Source: Marinobacter nanhaiticus D15-8W
Lineage (GTDB): Bacteria > Pseudomonadota > Gammaproteobacteria > Pseudomonadales > Oleiphilaceae
Reading direction: 5' to 3'
Length of the DNA stretch: 64,000 bases
Assembly: GCF_036511935.1 (NCBI RefSeq)
Contig: NZ_AP028878.1
Coordinates: forward strand, 3,596,001 to 3,660,000
Below are positions 52,810-62,196 of this stretch, in pieces (within the stretch, counting starts at the first letter, position 1; each line of letters starts with the position of its first letter). Position numbers and translations under genes: made by a program. The notes under the pieces are model-generated. The model was not told where the DNA came from. It searched no databases and was given only the letters and a program-made list of their open reading frames with translations.

Positions 52810-54458
52810 GACGCGTTTACCTCCGATTGTCCGGGAGATGGCGACGGTTTGGGTGTCTTCGAAAGATACAGTGTAAACCGACTGCCTGAGGGCTGCAGGG
52901 ATTCGACAGTCACCGATCCGCCCCAGCGATCGACGAACTGGCGCACCAGATAAAGGCCGATGCCATGATCGCCATCCTGTTTGTTGGTGACGCCGCGCTC
53001 GAAGATGCGTTCGTGCTGATCCGGCGGGATGCCGGGACCCTGATCCTCCACTTCAAAAATCAGGTCGTGGCCGAGGTCGGTCATGCTCAGGTGTACGAGG
53101 CCGCCTTCGCCGTGGAACTGGCGGGTCGCTTCCAGGGCGTTGTCGATCAGGTTACCGAGCACGCTGACCAGCTGGTCCCGCGGCAGTTTTGGCGGCACGT
53201 CCGCCATCTGGCTGTCCGGGTCGATGACAAGCTTGAGGCCCATCTCCCGGGCGCGGTTGTACTTGCCCAGCAGGCAGCCTGCAAGAACCGGGTCGGGCAC
53301 TGCTTCCAGCAGCAGGTGGATGAGGGCCTGGTGATCGCTGACTTCGTTGCCGATCAGGGCCAGGGCCTCTTCGTTGGCACCGATCTGGATCAGCCCGGCG
53401 ATGGTATGCAGCTTGTTGGAATATTCGTGGGTCTGACTGCGCAGGGTGTCGGCGTATTGCTGGATGCGGGTGAGCTGTCGGCTGACCTGGTCCAGTTCGT
53501 CACGCAGGCGGAAACTGGCCACCACACCAATAGTTTCGTCGCCCTGCTTCACCGGCAAACGGTTGACGATCATCTGCTGCCCCTGGAGCCACACTTCCTG
53601 ATCGAACGCGGACTCGCCGGTTTCCAATGCCGTCATCAGGTTGTTCTCGGGCAGAATGCGCTCGATTGGCTGGCCAGCCAAACGGGTATCCGGGTCCAGA
53701 CCCAGGGTCTCGATGGCCGTGCGGTTGAACGTGGTGACGATGCCGTCGCGATTGATGGCGATGATGCCCTCCCGTACCGACTGCAGGGTGGCGTCCCTTT
53801 CCTGGAACAGCGCGGCAATCTCTTCAGGCTCCAGACCGAAGATCGCCCGCTTGAAGCGCCCGGCAATGATGATCGCCGCGAGCACGCTGCCCAGTAGCAT
53901 CATGCCCATAACCGTGTAGAGCACCCTGTTGTAGCGCTGGATCACGGAAAAAACTTGGTCCAGCGAGTAGCCCACCGAGACGATGCCGATAATCTCGCCG
54001 TTGCTCACATCGACGATCGGCGCCTTGCCGCGCATGGACAGCCCCAGACTTCCGAGTGCCTTGGCGACGTAGGCCTGCCCTTGTTCCAAGGCCAGCGTAC
54101 CGCTGTCGCCATCGTCGTCCGCCATGGAATGGCCAAGACGGTCCGGGTCAGGATGGGCCAGGCGGATGGCGTTGTGGTCGCCGATGACGATAAACAGCGC
54201 TTCGTTGGTCTCCGCCAGACGCTCGCTGAGGGCCATCAACGACTCGGTATCGCGCTCGCGGACGCCTTGGATGACCGCGGGCATGGCAGCAACGGTCTTG
54301 GACACCATCAGCGCACGCTGGCCGATCTCGTCGTACAGGGATTCGCTCAGGTAGTAACCGGCGAAACCGCCGATCAATCCGGTCTGGAGCGCACTGACCA
54401 GCCCCAGGACGATGATCATCCGGGTTTTGAGTTTGAGCTTTCGGTAGGCAAACGGCAT
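52806..54458 (-). CDS. CitA/DcuS-like sensor histidine kinase
   Basis: 550 residues from ATG 54458. Two membrane segments (about 12-34 and 168-190) enclose a periplasmic Cache-type domain, with IGDHNAIRLAHPDPDRLGHS as in CitA/DcuS citrate or C4-dicarboxylate sensors. A PAS domain (about 200-320, ATLQSVREGIIAINRDGIVT), the phosphorylation region RSQTHEYSNKLHTIAGLIQI (motif SHE-Y-S-N-x-L-H typical of the family), and an ATPase with NLIDNALEATR and GIGLYLVRQFVDRWGG follow. The likely ligand is a tricarboxylate. Confidence 0.92.
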   Translation of the reverse strand: MPFAYRKLKLKTRMIIVLGLVSALQTGLIGGFAGYYLSESLYDEIGQRALMVSKTVAAMPAVIQGVRERDTESLMALSERLAETNEALFIVIGDHNAIRLAHPDPDRLGHSMADDDGDSGTLALEQGQAYVAKALGSLGLSMRGKAPIVDVSNGEIIGIVSVGYSLDQVFSVIQRYNRVLYTVMGMMLLGSVLAAIIIAGRFKRAIFGLEPEEIAALFQERDATLQSVREGIIAINRDGIVTTFNRTAIETLGLDPDTRLAGQPIERILPENNLMTALETGESAFDQEVWLQGQQMIVNRLPVKQGDETIGVVASFRLRDELDQVSRQLTRIQQYADTLRSQTHEYSNKLHTIAGLIQIGANEEALALIGNEVSDHQALIHLLLEAVPDPVLAGCLLGKYNRAREMGLKLVIDPDSQMADVPPKLPRDQLVSVLGNLIDNALEATRQFHGEGGLVHLSMTDLGHDLIFEVEDQGPGIPPDQHERIFERGVTNKQDGDHGIGLYLVRQFVDRWGGSVTVESLQPSGSRFTLYLSKTPKPSPSPGQSEVNAS

Positions 54459-54539
54459 GAACAAACAGCAGATTTCTTCTATGTTGTTGAAAGAGGTTAA
54501 ATCACGGGCTGCGGTTTTGCCCGTGAACTTTATGAACAA

Positions 54540-54570
54540 AACGCGTTTAAAGTTTTTAAAAAGCTTTACG
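54540..54570. promoter_or_regulatory. A/T-rich near-palindrome in the regulator/tctC gap
   Basis: TTTAAAGTTTTTAAAAAGCTTT lies between the divergent kinase and tctC genes and is the most A/T-rich part of the 248-base gap. It could be the binding site of the CitB-type regulator, whose family uses A/T-rich sites. Not verified. Confidence 0.35.
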
Positions 54571-54706
54571 ATCACAAACTTCAGGGAAATTCCTTATTTC
54601 CCTACGCTGCGAGCTGAGTCGTCCGCTGCCGCCATGCCTGGCGCCTAAGGGGAACATCTCGCAACGAGTCACCCCTGGACGGCACAACAACAAAACAGAG
54701 GTGACA

Positions 54707-55687
54707 ATGATGTTTATCAAACGATGCCTGTCTTTGGTGGCAATGGCCACTTTCAGTTTGTCTGCCCTTGCATGGGAACCTTCCGGCAAAGTCGAATGTA
54801 TCGCGCCTGCGGATCCGGGCGGCGGATGGGACTTCACCTGCCGTAGCGTAGGTAACGTCATGGAACAGCTGGACATCGTACCCGGCAGCGTCCAGACCAT
54901 TAACATGGCCGGCGCCGGCGGCGGTGTCGCCTACGCCCACACCGTGAGCAAGCGTGCAGGTGAAGAGCAGGTGCTGGTTGCTGCGTCCACCGCAACTACG
55001 ACCCGCCTCGCCCAGGGCCAGTTCCCGGGTATGGATGCCGACATGGTCAACTGGATCGGTGCATTGGGTGCCGACTACGGCGTTATCGCTGTTTCCAAGG
55101 ACTCTGAGTACAAAGATCTGCCCGCGCTGATGGACGCACTGAAAGAAGATCCGCGCAGCGTGAAGTTTGCCGGCGGTAGCGCCAAAGGCGGATGGGACCA
55201 CCTCAAGGTCCTGATCGCAGCCAAGGCAGCCGACGTGGACGCCCTGCCGCGCATTCCCTACCTATCGTATAACAACGGCGGCGAAGCCATGACCCAAGTG
55301 GTCGGCGGACATGTTGACGCCTTCACCGGTGACATCAGCGAAGCCCAGGGCTTCATGGAGTCCGGCGACCTGCGCGTGCTGGCCGTTCTTTCCGAAGAAC
55401 GCCTGCCGGGCAAGTACTCCGACATCCCGACCGCACGTGAACAGGGTATCGATGCCCTCGGTCCTAACTGGCGCGGCTTCTACATGCCGACGGATATCTC
55501 CGACGACGCCAAGCAATACTGGATCAAGTCGATGGACACCATCTACGAAAGCGACGAGTGGAAGAAAGTCATGACCCAGAACGGCCTGATGCCTTTCCAC
55601 ATGAGCGCTGACGAGTTCGAGAGCTTCGTTAAGGAGCAGATCCAGTCTATCGAAGACCTGTCCAAGGACATTGGGCTGATCCGCTGA
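54707..55687 (+). CDS. tctC: TctC-type tricarboxylate-binding protein
   Basis: 326 residues from ATG 54707 (or 54710), after AGAGGTGA. Signal peptide ends SALAWEP. Bug-family periplasmic binding protein with the opening KVECIAPADPGGGWDFTC, the sugar-acid pocket PGSVQTINMAGAGGGVAY and FAGGSAKGGWDHLKVL, ending IQSIEDLSKDIGLIR. It delivers citrate or a related acid to TctAB. The stop overlaps the tctB start. Confidence 0.92.
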   Translation: MMFIKRCLSLVAMATFSLSALAWEPSGKVECIAPADPGGGWDFTCRSVGNVMEQLDIVPGSVQTINMAGAGGGVAYAHTVSKRAGEEQVLVAASTATTTRLAQGQFPGMDADMVNWIGALGADYGVIAVSKDSEYKDLPALMDALKEDPRSVKFAGGSAKGGWDHLKVLIAAKAADVDALPRIPYLSYNNGGEAMTQVVGGHVDAFTGDISEAQGFMESGDLRVLAVLSEERLPGKYSDIPTAREQGIDALGPNWRGFYMPTDISDDAKQYWIKSMDTIYESDEWKKVMTQNGLMPFHMSADEFESFVKEQIQSIEDLSKDIGLIR

Positions 55688-56142
55688 TGACTACCTTGAA
55701 CGACCGTATCTTCGGCGTTCTGATGATCGTCCTGGCCATCGCGTATGGCTGGGGCGCGACTCAGCTGCCCGAACCTTTCGGTGGGTCCGAGGCCGTCGGA
55801 CCCGAAACCTTCCCGCTGCTGTTGGCCGTGGTGCTGGGACTCTCCAGCCTGTACATGGTGGTCCGTCCCGATCCCGATAACGCGTGGCCCTGGAGCCGCA
55901 CGGGGGTAGAGCTGGTCATCGCCGTGGTCGTGCTGGTGCTCTATGCCATGCTCCTGCAGCCGCTGGGTTTCATCATCAGCACCACACTCGCCGTTGGCAC
56001 GCTGTGCTGGCGCATGGGCGCGCGTCCGGTTAAGGCATTTATTACCGGCGGCGTGGCTGGTGTCGTGGTGTTCCTCCTGTTCAACTTTGCGCTCGACCTG
56101 GCGCTACCGTTGGGCCTGCTTGATTTCATGGAGGCCAACTGA
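55687..56142 (+). CDS. tctB: TctB-type small membrane subunit
   Basis: 151 residues, four helices, with the conserved PEPFGGSEAVGPETFPLLLA loop that marks TctB, and a last helix ending ALDLALPLGLLDFME. It is the short membrane partner of TctA. Start and stop overlap the neighbouring genes by one base each. Confidence 0.92.
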   Translation: MTTLNDRIFGVLMIVLAIAYGWGATQLPEPFGGSEAVGPETFPLLLAVVLGLSSLYMVVRPDPDNAWPWSRTGVELVIAVVVLVLYAMLLQPLGFIISTTLAVGTLCWRMGARPVKAFITGGVAGVVVFLLFNFALDLALPLGLLDFMEAN

Positions 56143-57665
56143 TGGAAACCCTTAGCTTCCTGATGGACGGCTTCGCCGTCGCGCTGCAGCCTGAAAACCT
56201 GATGTTTGCCCTGCTGGGTGCATTCCTCGGCACACTGATCGGCGCCCTGCCGGGACTTGGCCCCGCAAACGGCGTGGCGATCCTGATCCCGCTGGCCTTC
56301 ACCCTGGGCCTGCGTCCGGAAACCGCCCTGATCATGCTTACGGCGGTCTATGCCGGCGCGATGTACGGCGGACGGATATCGTCGATCCTGCTGAATATTC
56401 CCGGTGACGAACCGGCGATGATGACCTGCCTTGACGGCTATCCCATGGCAAAGAAGGGCAAGGCTGCCGAAGCACTGGCCATCTCTGCTATCGCCTCCTT
56501 TATGGGCAGCCTGATTGCCACCATAGGCCTGATCCTGCTGGCGCCGATCCTGGCCCGGTTCGCACTGACGTTCGGCCCGGCGGAGTATTTCGCGCTCTTC
56601 CTGCTGGCGTTTGCCACCCTTGGCGGCATTACTGGCAAGAATCCCATGAAGACGGTGGTCGCTGCGGCTATCGGCCTGATGATCGCCACTGTCGGCATCG
56701 ACAATACCGGCGTACAGCGTTTCACCTTTGGCACGCTGGAACTCTATGAAGGCGTGGACTTCATCATCGCCATCGTCGGTCTCTTCGCCATCTCCGAACT
56801 GCTGTTCTTCATCGAGGACAAGGCCGGTGGCGGCAAGGAGAAGATGACCGTCAACAAGCTCAAGCTGAGCTTCTCAGATATTCGGGGCATCATGCCTTCG
56901 TGTTTCCGCGGCGGTGTCCTCGGCTTTATCGCGGGGGTCCTTCCCGGCGCTGGCGCCTCCCTGGGCAGCTTCATCGGCTACACCCTGGAAAAGAAAGTGG
57001 TCGGCAAGAAAGGCTACTTCGGCGAGGGTGATCCGCGTGGTGTGGCTGGCCCCGAAGCCGGCAACAACGGGGCTTCAAGTGGTGCACTCGTTCCCATGCT
57101 GACGCTGGGCGTACCCGGTAGCGGTACTACAGCCGTGCTGCTGGCCCTGCTGATCTCGATGAACATCACGCCAGGCCCGCTGATGTTCACCCAGAACGCC
57201 GACATTGTCTGGGGTGTCATTGCTGCGCTGCTGATTGGCAACTTCCTGCTTCTGGTGCTGAACATTCCGCTGGTCGGCATATTCGTGAAGCTGCTGTCGG
57301 TTCCGCCGATGTACCTGCTGCCGATCGTGACCATGGTGGCCTTCGTTGGTATCTACTCGATCAGCAATACCACCTTCGACCTCTATTTCATGGTTGCTTT
57401 CGGAGTTGCCGGCTACATTTTCCGCAAACTCGAGATCCCGCTGGTGCCCATTATCCTTGGTCTGTTGTTAGGACCGGAGATGGAAAAGAACCTGCGTCAC
57501 GCGCTGGATATTTCAGACGGCGACTGGACGGTACTGTGGGAAAGCGGGTTGGCTATCGGCCTCTGGGTCTTTGCCGGTCTCGGGCTGATCCTGCCGTACA
57601 TCATCGGCCCGATCCTGCGCCGCCGGATGAACTCGGCAGTCAAGGAGATGCCCACCTCCGACTAA
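56142..57665 (+). CDS. tctA: TctA-type large membrane subunit
   Basis: 507 residues, about eleven helices. Two copies of the TctA motif are present: LIGALPGLGPANGVAILIPL near residue 35 and VLPGAGASLGSFIGY near 265, plus MYGGRISSILLNIPGDEPAM and TLGVPGSGTTAVLL. It is the transport channel of the tripartite tricarboxylate transporter, driven by an ion gradient. A strong terminator follows 38 bases later. Confidence 0.95.
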   Translation: METLSFLMDGFAVALQPENLMFALLGAFLGTLIGALPGLGPANGVAILIPLAFTLGLRPETALIMLTAVYAGAMYGGRISSILLNIPGDEPAMMTCLDGYPMAKKGKAAEALAISAIASFMGSLIATIGLILLAPILARFALTFGPAEYFALFLLAFATLGGITGKNPMKTVVAAAIGLMIATVGIDNTGVQRFTFGTLELYEGVDFIIAIVGLFAISELLFFIEDKAGGGKEKMTVNKLKLSFSDIRGIMPSCFRGGVLGFIAGVLPGAGASLGSFIGYTLEKKVVGKKGYFGEGDPRGVAGPEAGNNGASSGALVPMLTLGVPGSGTTAVLLALLISMNITPGPLMFTQNADIVWGVIAALLIGNFLLLVLNIPLVGIFVKLLSVPPMYLLPIVTMVAFVGIYSISNTTFDLYFMVAFGVAGYIFRKLEIPLVPIILGLLLGPEMEKNLRHALDISDGDWTVLWESGLAIGLWVFAGLGLILPYIIGPILRRRMNSAVKEMPTSD

Positions 57666-57703
57666 GTCAAATCACCTTCTACGATGATCTGTCATCGGTG
57701 CTT

Positions 57704-57739
57704 GGGGTATCCGGCTTTGCCAGATACCCCCTTTTTTTT
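57704..57739 (+). terminator. intrinsic terminator of tctCBA
   Basis: Perfect 8-bp stem GGGGTATC/GATACCCC around an 11-base loop, followed by C and eight T residues (57732-57739). Confidence 0.92.
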
Positions 57740-58130
57740 GGTTCATAGCGGATTAGTGTGATGGCCCCCCTGCACGAGTCGTGACAACGTGGGCACCTTC
57801 GGCGCCTCAGAAGCTGAAGCATCTGCTACATGCTCGAGTTATCTGGAAAATGTAGCCGACGCTTTAGAGGGTGTTGCAAAAGTAGCCGTATCTCCAAAGT
57901 ACCGGCATAAACTCCCTCTCCCCTCGCGGGAGAGGGCCGGGGAGAGGGGGCAGCGTCGTCAGGCGCCCATCGTTGCCAGATCCGACTTCGAGCGAGGCTT
58001 TCGCCTCGTCCCCCTCTCTCCAAACCTCCGCTCCGCGCCCCAGCCCGTCGCCAGAGGCTCAGGGCGTTCCGGCGGGCTGCCTGTTCCCGGAATGCTTTCC
58101 GTTAGGCATATTCCCGCTAAAGTACGATGC
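57740..58130. repeat. dispersed intergenic repeat, copy B (interrupted)
   Basis: The left part (to about 57865) and right part (about 58068-58130) match copy A at 40535-40745. Between them lies an insertion of about 200 bases that includes CCCTCTCCCCTCGCGGGAGA-type inverted sequence (57912-57950) and a second near-palindrome CGAGCGAGGCTTTCGCCTCG. The rest of the 810-base gap to the next gene shows only the sigma-54-like promoter. Confidence 0.75.
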
Positions 58131-58364
58131 ACCTTTTTCTGGCCGCATTTTTGCGGCCTCCGATTGAGTGATCATCTTCCCTTGCGCCGACGACCGCCTC
58201 ATCGGCCCTTCACTGAAGAACTGTATCAATTCCGGAACAGCGTCAGGAAAATAGACACCCATTCCCGCCTGCCCGAAGCGCTCTGTTGATTTTCTTTACA
58301 TAGCACCCGGTTCGAAACCTCTCCAAATAAACATAAGCTAATGATTAGAAATAAAATTCCATAC

Positions 58365-58382
58365 TTGGAGCGTTTTGTGCTT
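58365..58382 (+). promoter_or_regulatory. possible sigma-54 promoter of the PEP-CTERM gene
   Basis: TTGGAGCG-TTTT-GTGCTT: the GG (58367-58368) and GC (58379-58380) are exactly 10 bases apart as sigma-54 requires. It differs from consensus TTGGCACG-N4-TTGC at three positions. A sigma-54 activator gene is 4 kb downstream. Confidence 0.45.
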
Positions 58383-58475
58383 ATTGCTGCGGACTAGAGC
58401 AGTATCCCGCACCTAGCCCATTCAGCGGAGTCGGGACTGGAAATCAAGGAATGTAGTCAAGTCAAGGAGAGTAGT

Positions 58476-59156
58476 ATGAGAGGTTCTCGCAGTCTGGCCC
58501 TGGGTGCCCTGTTGTGCCTGACCGTAAGTACAGCACAGGCTGGCATCATCGACTTCACCGACGCCCTCTGGCAGAGCAACCTGAGCGGCGACACGTCTTC
58601 CAGTAAAACCCGTACGATCGAAGGCATCGACGTTACCATTACCGCCATTGGCGGCCAGGGTACGCTGACCTTCACTGATTTCGACGGTTCGGACGATGCA
58701 CCTTGCGGCACCATTCTGGCCTGCGACACCGATGGTGCCGGCAACGGCGACGACGAAGTTACCTTTGGCGTAGGCGGAATGAACAATGTCGAGCGCATCC
58801 TGGTCACTTTCTCCCAGGCGCTGGACGTTACGAACCTGCACTTTTTCGACCTGTTCCCAAGCACGGCCAACTCAGGCGACTCGCAAACCGAGAAAGCCCA
58901 GTGGGTCGTTAACGGCACCAGTGTTGGCCAGGTCCTCGACGGCTACCTGAACAGCGGCTACGCCGAAACCGGTAACCTGGGTTACACCGACGTGACTTCG
59001 ATCGTATTCTTCGCTGATACGGCCCGCATCGCTTCCCCGCGCAATACCGACTTTGCGGTTGCCGGCATTAGCTTCGCATCCGTCCCCGAGCCCGCCACCC
59101 TTGGCCTATTGGGCCTTGGACTTGCCGGTCTGATCCTGCGCCGTAAGGCCAGCTGA
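58476..59156 (+). CDS. PEP-CTERM sorting-domain protein
   Basis: 226 residues. Signal peptide (SLALGALLCLTVSTAQAG), a beta-rich extracellular domain of about 175 residues with acidic and Thr-rich turns, then the sorting signal VPEPATLGLLGLGLAGLILR with basic end RRKAS. Such proteins are cut and anchored or released by an exosortase in bacteria with exopolysaccharide biofilms. The mature domain is not one I can name. RBS AAGGAGA at 58463-58469. Confidence 0.92.
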   Translation: MRGSRSLALGALLCLTVSTAQAGIIDFTDALWQSNLSGDTSSSKTRTIEGIDVTITAIGGQGTLTFTDFDGSDDAPCGTILACDTDGAGNGDDEVTFGVGGMNNVERILVTFSQALDVTNLHFFDLFPSTANSGDSQTEKAQWVVNGTSVGQVLDGYLNSGYAETGNLGYTDVTSIVFFADTARIASPRNTDFAVAGISFASVPEPATLGLLGLGLAGLILRRKAS

Positions 59157-59175
59157 AGTCGGCTAGAGCACCGAG

Positions 59176-59202
59176 CGCCCCGCCACCAAGCGGGGCGTTT
59201 TT
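59176..59202 (+). terminator. intrinsic terminator of the PEP-CTERM gene
   Basis: CGCCCCGC (59176-59183), 6-base loop, GCGGGGCG (59190-59197), then TTTTTC. Confidence 0.9.
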
Positions 59203-59289
59203 CGTTCAGCTCGCCAAAAAGCCGATTCTACTTCCGCAGCCGATGCGCGAAACTGGTAGTCACCTCTCCTGCCGCAGGGCGCCAGTGAC

Positions 59290-60342
59290 ATGGACCAGAC
59301 CAAGCCTTTCCTCTCAGCTCAACCGTCGATTCACTCGCAACCTATCGATGCTCGTATCGAGTGGTTGATGGACCTGAGCCGCAAGCATTCCGCCAGTTTC
59401 TGCAGTCCGGATAACCATCTTGCCCGCCGGCGTTACCTGGCAGAGCACAACACCCTGATCGTCGCCCTGAAATGCATGGACGGGCGCATCCATCTGCCCT
59501 ATGCGACGCAGACGCCCATAGGCGTGATCAACCCGTTCCGTAACCTTGGCGGAATTTTCAACCTGGGGTGGCCCTATCTCGGGGATATGGTATCCGATAC
59601 GGTCCAGGAGGCCATCCAGGAAGGCCGGCGCGTGCTGATCATCATCACCTACCACTTCTCGCGGGGCGAGAAAGCACGGGGTTGTGCAGGCTTCAATTGC
59701 GACAAGGCCGCAGCCATCGCCCACGCCTACGAGATCAGGAAACAGCTTGAAGTCCTGTTCGGTACCACCCACCAGACCGTCTATCCGCTGGTTTGCGGCT
59801 TCGAGACCGATGAAGATGCCCTGATTCTCCACGGACCAGATACCGAGGTGCTCGACCTGGCTTCGGTCGGCGTATCGGAAACAGACACCCTGCAGCCCCG
59901 GATCACCGCCCTGCTCCATGATATGCCGCCGGAAGTCCTGCGCGACCTGTTGCCCCTGGTAGAAGGCAATGTCCGCCATATTGCCAAGATGCGCGATACG
60001 GCGCGTGAGCTGGATATCGAGCACCGGGAGTGGGTTATCTGCGTGGGTCGTGGCTTCGATTTCCTGCACGTACCGAACGTGGCTCTCATCATCGGTCCCT
60101 ATAGCCCCGACCTTGCCCACCCGATACGCACCGCCGCCACCATCATCCGCAACAACATGGACAGCGGCCGCATTCCCGATGACGGCTTCCTGCTCTTGTC
60201 GTCGTCGCCCTATCTTGAGCCCGGTACACAGAAAGCCCGTGCGAGCCTGAAATCCCACTTCCTGATGGAATTTGCCGCTGACGTGATTACCCACGCCTTC
60301 CCGAAATGGGGAACAGGATGGTTGCGAAGAGCGCCGTACTGA
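59290..60342 (+). CDS. CsoSCA-like carbonic anhydrase homologue
   Basis: 350 residues. A beta-type carbonic anhydrase metal site can be traced: ALKCMDGRIH (Cys and the Asp-Arg pair), IITYHFSRGEKARGCAGF (His and, ten residues on, Cys). Cys...His...about ten residues...Cys is the spacing seen in the carboxysome shell enzyme CsoS3/CsoSCA. The FRNLGGIFNLGWPYLGDMVS and RGFDFLHVPNVALIIGPYS stretches also fit that family as I recall it. No carboxysome, RuBisCO or shell genes are nearby, so it is a stand-alone relative. Catalysis (CO2 hydration) is inferred. Confidence 0.55.
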   Translation: MDQTKPFLSAQPSIHSQPIDARIEWLMDLSRKHSASFCSPDNHLARRRYLAEHNTLIVALKCMDGRIHLPYATQTPIGVINPFRNLGGIFNLGWPYLGDMVSDTVQEAIQEGRRVLIIITYHFSRGEKARGCAGFNCDKAAAIAHAYEIRKQLEVLFGTTHQTVYPLVCGFETDEDALILHGPDTEVLDLASVGVSETDTLQPRITALLHDMPPEVLRDLLPLVEGNVRHIAKMRDTARELDIEHREWVICVGRGFDFLHVPNVALIIGPYSPDLAHPIRTAATIIRNNMDSGRIPDDGFLLLSSSPYLEPGTQKARASLKSHFLMEFAADVITHAFPKWGTGWLRRAPY

Positions 60343-60446
60343 ACTGGTACGAACGTAAGCTGGAACTCCTGTAGGCCGGCGCTTGCACGAACACGCCCCG
60401 GCTGTTGCCGCCACTACTTACCGGGACTCCTTACGCCTACTTCGAG

Positions 60447-61007
60447 TCAGCGGCTATTCGACTGGATCCACTCAATGACTTCCTCTGCATGCCCATCGGG
60501 TGGGAAAACCGGATAGAACACCTTGCGAATGGTTCCATCGACGGCGATCAGCGTCAGACGCTTGATCAGGCGGTTCCCTTCAAACTCGAAGGTCGGCAGT
60601 TTCAACGCCCCGGCGAGCGCGAACCCCTCGTCGTGCAATAGCGGGAACGTCAGCTCCAGCCGTCCGGCCGCTTCTTTCTGCTCGTCCGTCGATTGGGCAC
60701 TGGCGCCAAACACGGTAGCGCCGAGAGCCTTGAGCTCGCCGTAGTGGTCGCGGAAATCGCAGGCCTGGGGCGTGCAGCCCTTGGCACCGGGAATATCCCC
60801 CCACCCTGCAGCCGTCGGTCTGTCGGGACTACCGATGCGCGGGTAGAAATAGACCACCACGACGCCGGACAAGCGGGAAAGGTCGACAACGTCGCCTTCG
60901 GTGCTGGGCATGGGTACGGAGGGCAACCTCATGCCTTCGAGGTGGTCGCAGGCGCCATCGTCGACCGGCACGGGCAGGCCTTCAGAGAACGGGGTTTGTC
61001 TTGTCAT
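60447..61007 (-). CDS. peroxiredoxin (AhpC/TSA, Bcp-like)
   Basis: 186 residues. The thioredoxin fold with VVVYFYPRIG, then the peroxidatic cysteine in AKGCTPQACDFRD and a resolving-cysteine candidate two turns on. Typical Arg in LIKRLTLIAVDG. The order matches Bcp/PrxQ-type peroxidases, which reduce organic and hydrogen peroxides. It has a 30-residue N-terminal extension. Single gene. Confidence 0.85.
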   Translation of the reverse strand: MTRQTPFSEGLPVPVDDGACDHLEGMRLPSVPMPSTEGDVVDLSRLSGVVVVYFYPRIGSPDRPTAAGWGDIPGAKGCTPQACDFRDHYGELKALGATVFGASAQSTDEQKEAAGRLELTFPLLHDEGFALAGALKLPTFEFEGNRLIKRLTLIAVDGTIRKVFYPVFPPDGHAEEVIEWIQSNSR

Positions 61008-61283
61008 GGGTTATTCTTCCGGGTTCGCGAACGGTGTCATGATGAGGATTCATGATGATTATTGGCGATACGAAGGCTGGCAGCAATCACCGAGCGCAAG
61101 CCCTATCCGCGAGGCGTTGCTGGCGGCCCCTGTTCGTATCTCTTCATGAAGACCACCCCGACCCGGAATAGCAAGCGGTCATTCCTGCGGCGTCGATAAG
61201 CCTGTTTGTCGGCACATGCAACGATCTGGCAGAGACCGACTACAGGCTCGATAAATCATCTTCAGAACGGAGGCTATCGAGTT

Positions 61284-62177
61284 ATGACCCCATCCAAAGG
61301 CTCGCCACTCAAGGATCCGAGAACCCTATACCCCAAGCCCGAATTCCCAAGCCAGCAGCAGCCCATACCTGGCCGCGAGGACAAGATGCGCCCGGTACCG
61401 GACCACGGAGAGGATAGTTATCGCGGCACCGGGAAGCTGGAAGGTTGTACAGCGCTGGTAACCGGCGCAGACAGCGGCATCGGTAAGGCAGTGGCATTGG
61501 CGTATGCCCGCGAGGGCGCCGATGTCGCCTTTACCTATTTGACCGAGGACCAGGACGCGCGGAACACCGCTGAACTGATCCATGCCGAGGGCCGCAAGGC
61601 GCTGGTAATCAAGATGGACCAAACCGATCGCAAAGCCTGCGACCACGTTATACAGCGAGTCGTCGATGAGTTCGATGGTCTGGATATCCTCGTAAACAAC
61701 GCCGCCTTCCAGATGAGCTATGAGAAGATGGCGGATATTCCCGACGAGGAGATCAAATGGGCGTTCAGCACCAACATCGAAGCCCTGTTCTACCTCTGCC
61801 GCGCGGCCCTGAAGCATATCCCGCCAGGGGGCAGCATCATCAATACGACTTCGATCCAGGCGTTCAAGCCAAGCGTGAATCTCGCGCCCTATGCGGCAAC
61901 CAAGGCTGCCATCGCCAACTTCACGCTGGCCCTGGCGGAGGAGGCCATTGAGCAAGGTGTTCGGGTCAATGGCGTGGCACCTGGACCCGTCTGGACGCCG
62001 TTAATCCCGTCCACCTTCCCGCCTGAAAAGGTGGAAGGCTTTGGTGGCAACACGCTGTTTGGACGTCCGGCACAGCCTGCGGAAGTCGCGCCGCTGTATG
62101 TCTTCCTCGCCTCTCCCGCTGCCAGTTTCGTAGCTGGCGAGATTTACGGCGTCACTGGCGGCAGCAAGCAGCTCTAG
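61284..62177 (+). CDS. short-chain dehydrogenase/reductase
   Basis: 297 residues from ATG 61284 (GGAGG nearby at 61269). A Pro-rich N-terminal extension (KPEFPSQQQPIPGREDKM) precedes the Rossmann domain with TGADSGIGKAV, NNAA, the Ser in NTTSIQAF and the YxxxK site in PYAATKAAIA. The extension and SIQAFKPS match the YhdF/GSP39 type of general-stress SDRs. The substrate is unknown. No co-transcribed partner. Confidence 0.92.
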   Translation: MTPSKGSPLKDPRTLYPKPEFPSQQQPIPGREDKMRPVPDHGEDSYRGTGKLEGCTALVTGADSGIGKAVALAYAREGADVAFTYLTEDQDARNTAELIHAEGRKALVIKMDQTDRKACDHVIQRVVDEFDGLDILVNNAAFQMSYEKMADIPDEEIKWAFSTNIEALFYLCRAALKHIPPGGSIINTTSIQAFKPSVNLAPYAATKAAIANFTLALAEEAIEQGVRVNGVAPGPVWTPLIPSTFPPEKVEGFGGNTLFGRPAQPAEVAPLYVFLASPAASFVAGEIYGVTGGSKQL

Positions 62178-62196
62178 GCGTCCAGCGCGGGAGACG

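Noticed and set aside
57912..57950. CRISPR-like repeats in the gap after tctA
   Set aside because: There is only one inverted block and no regularly spaced direct repeats.
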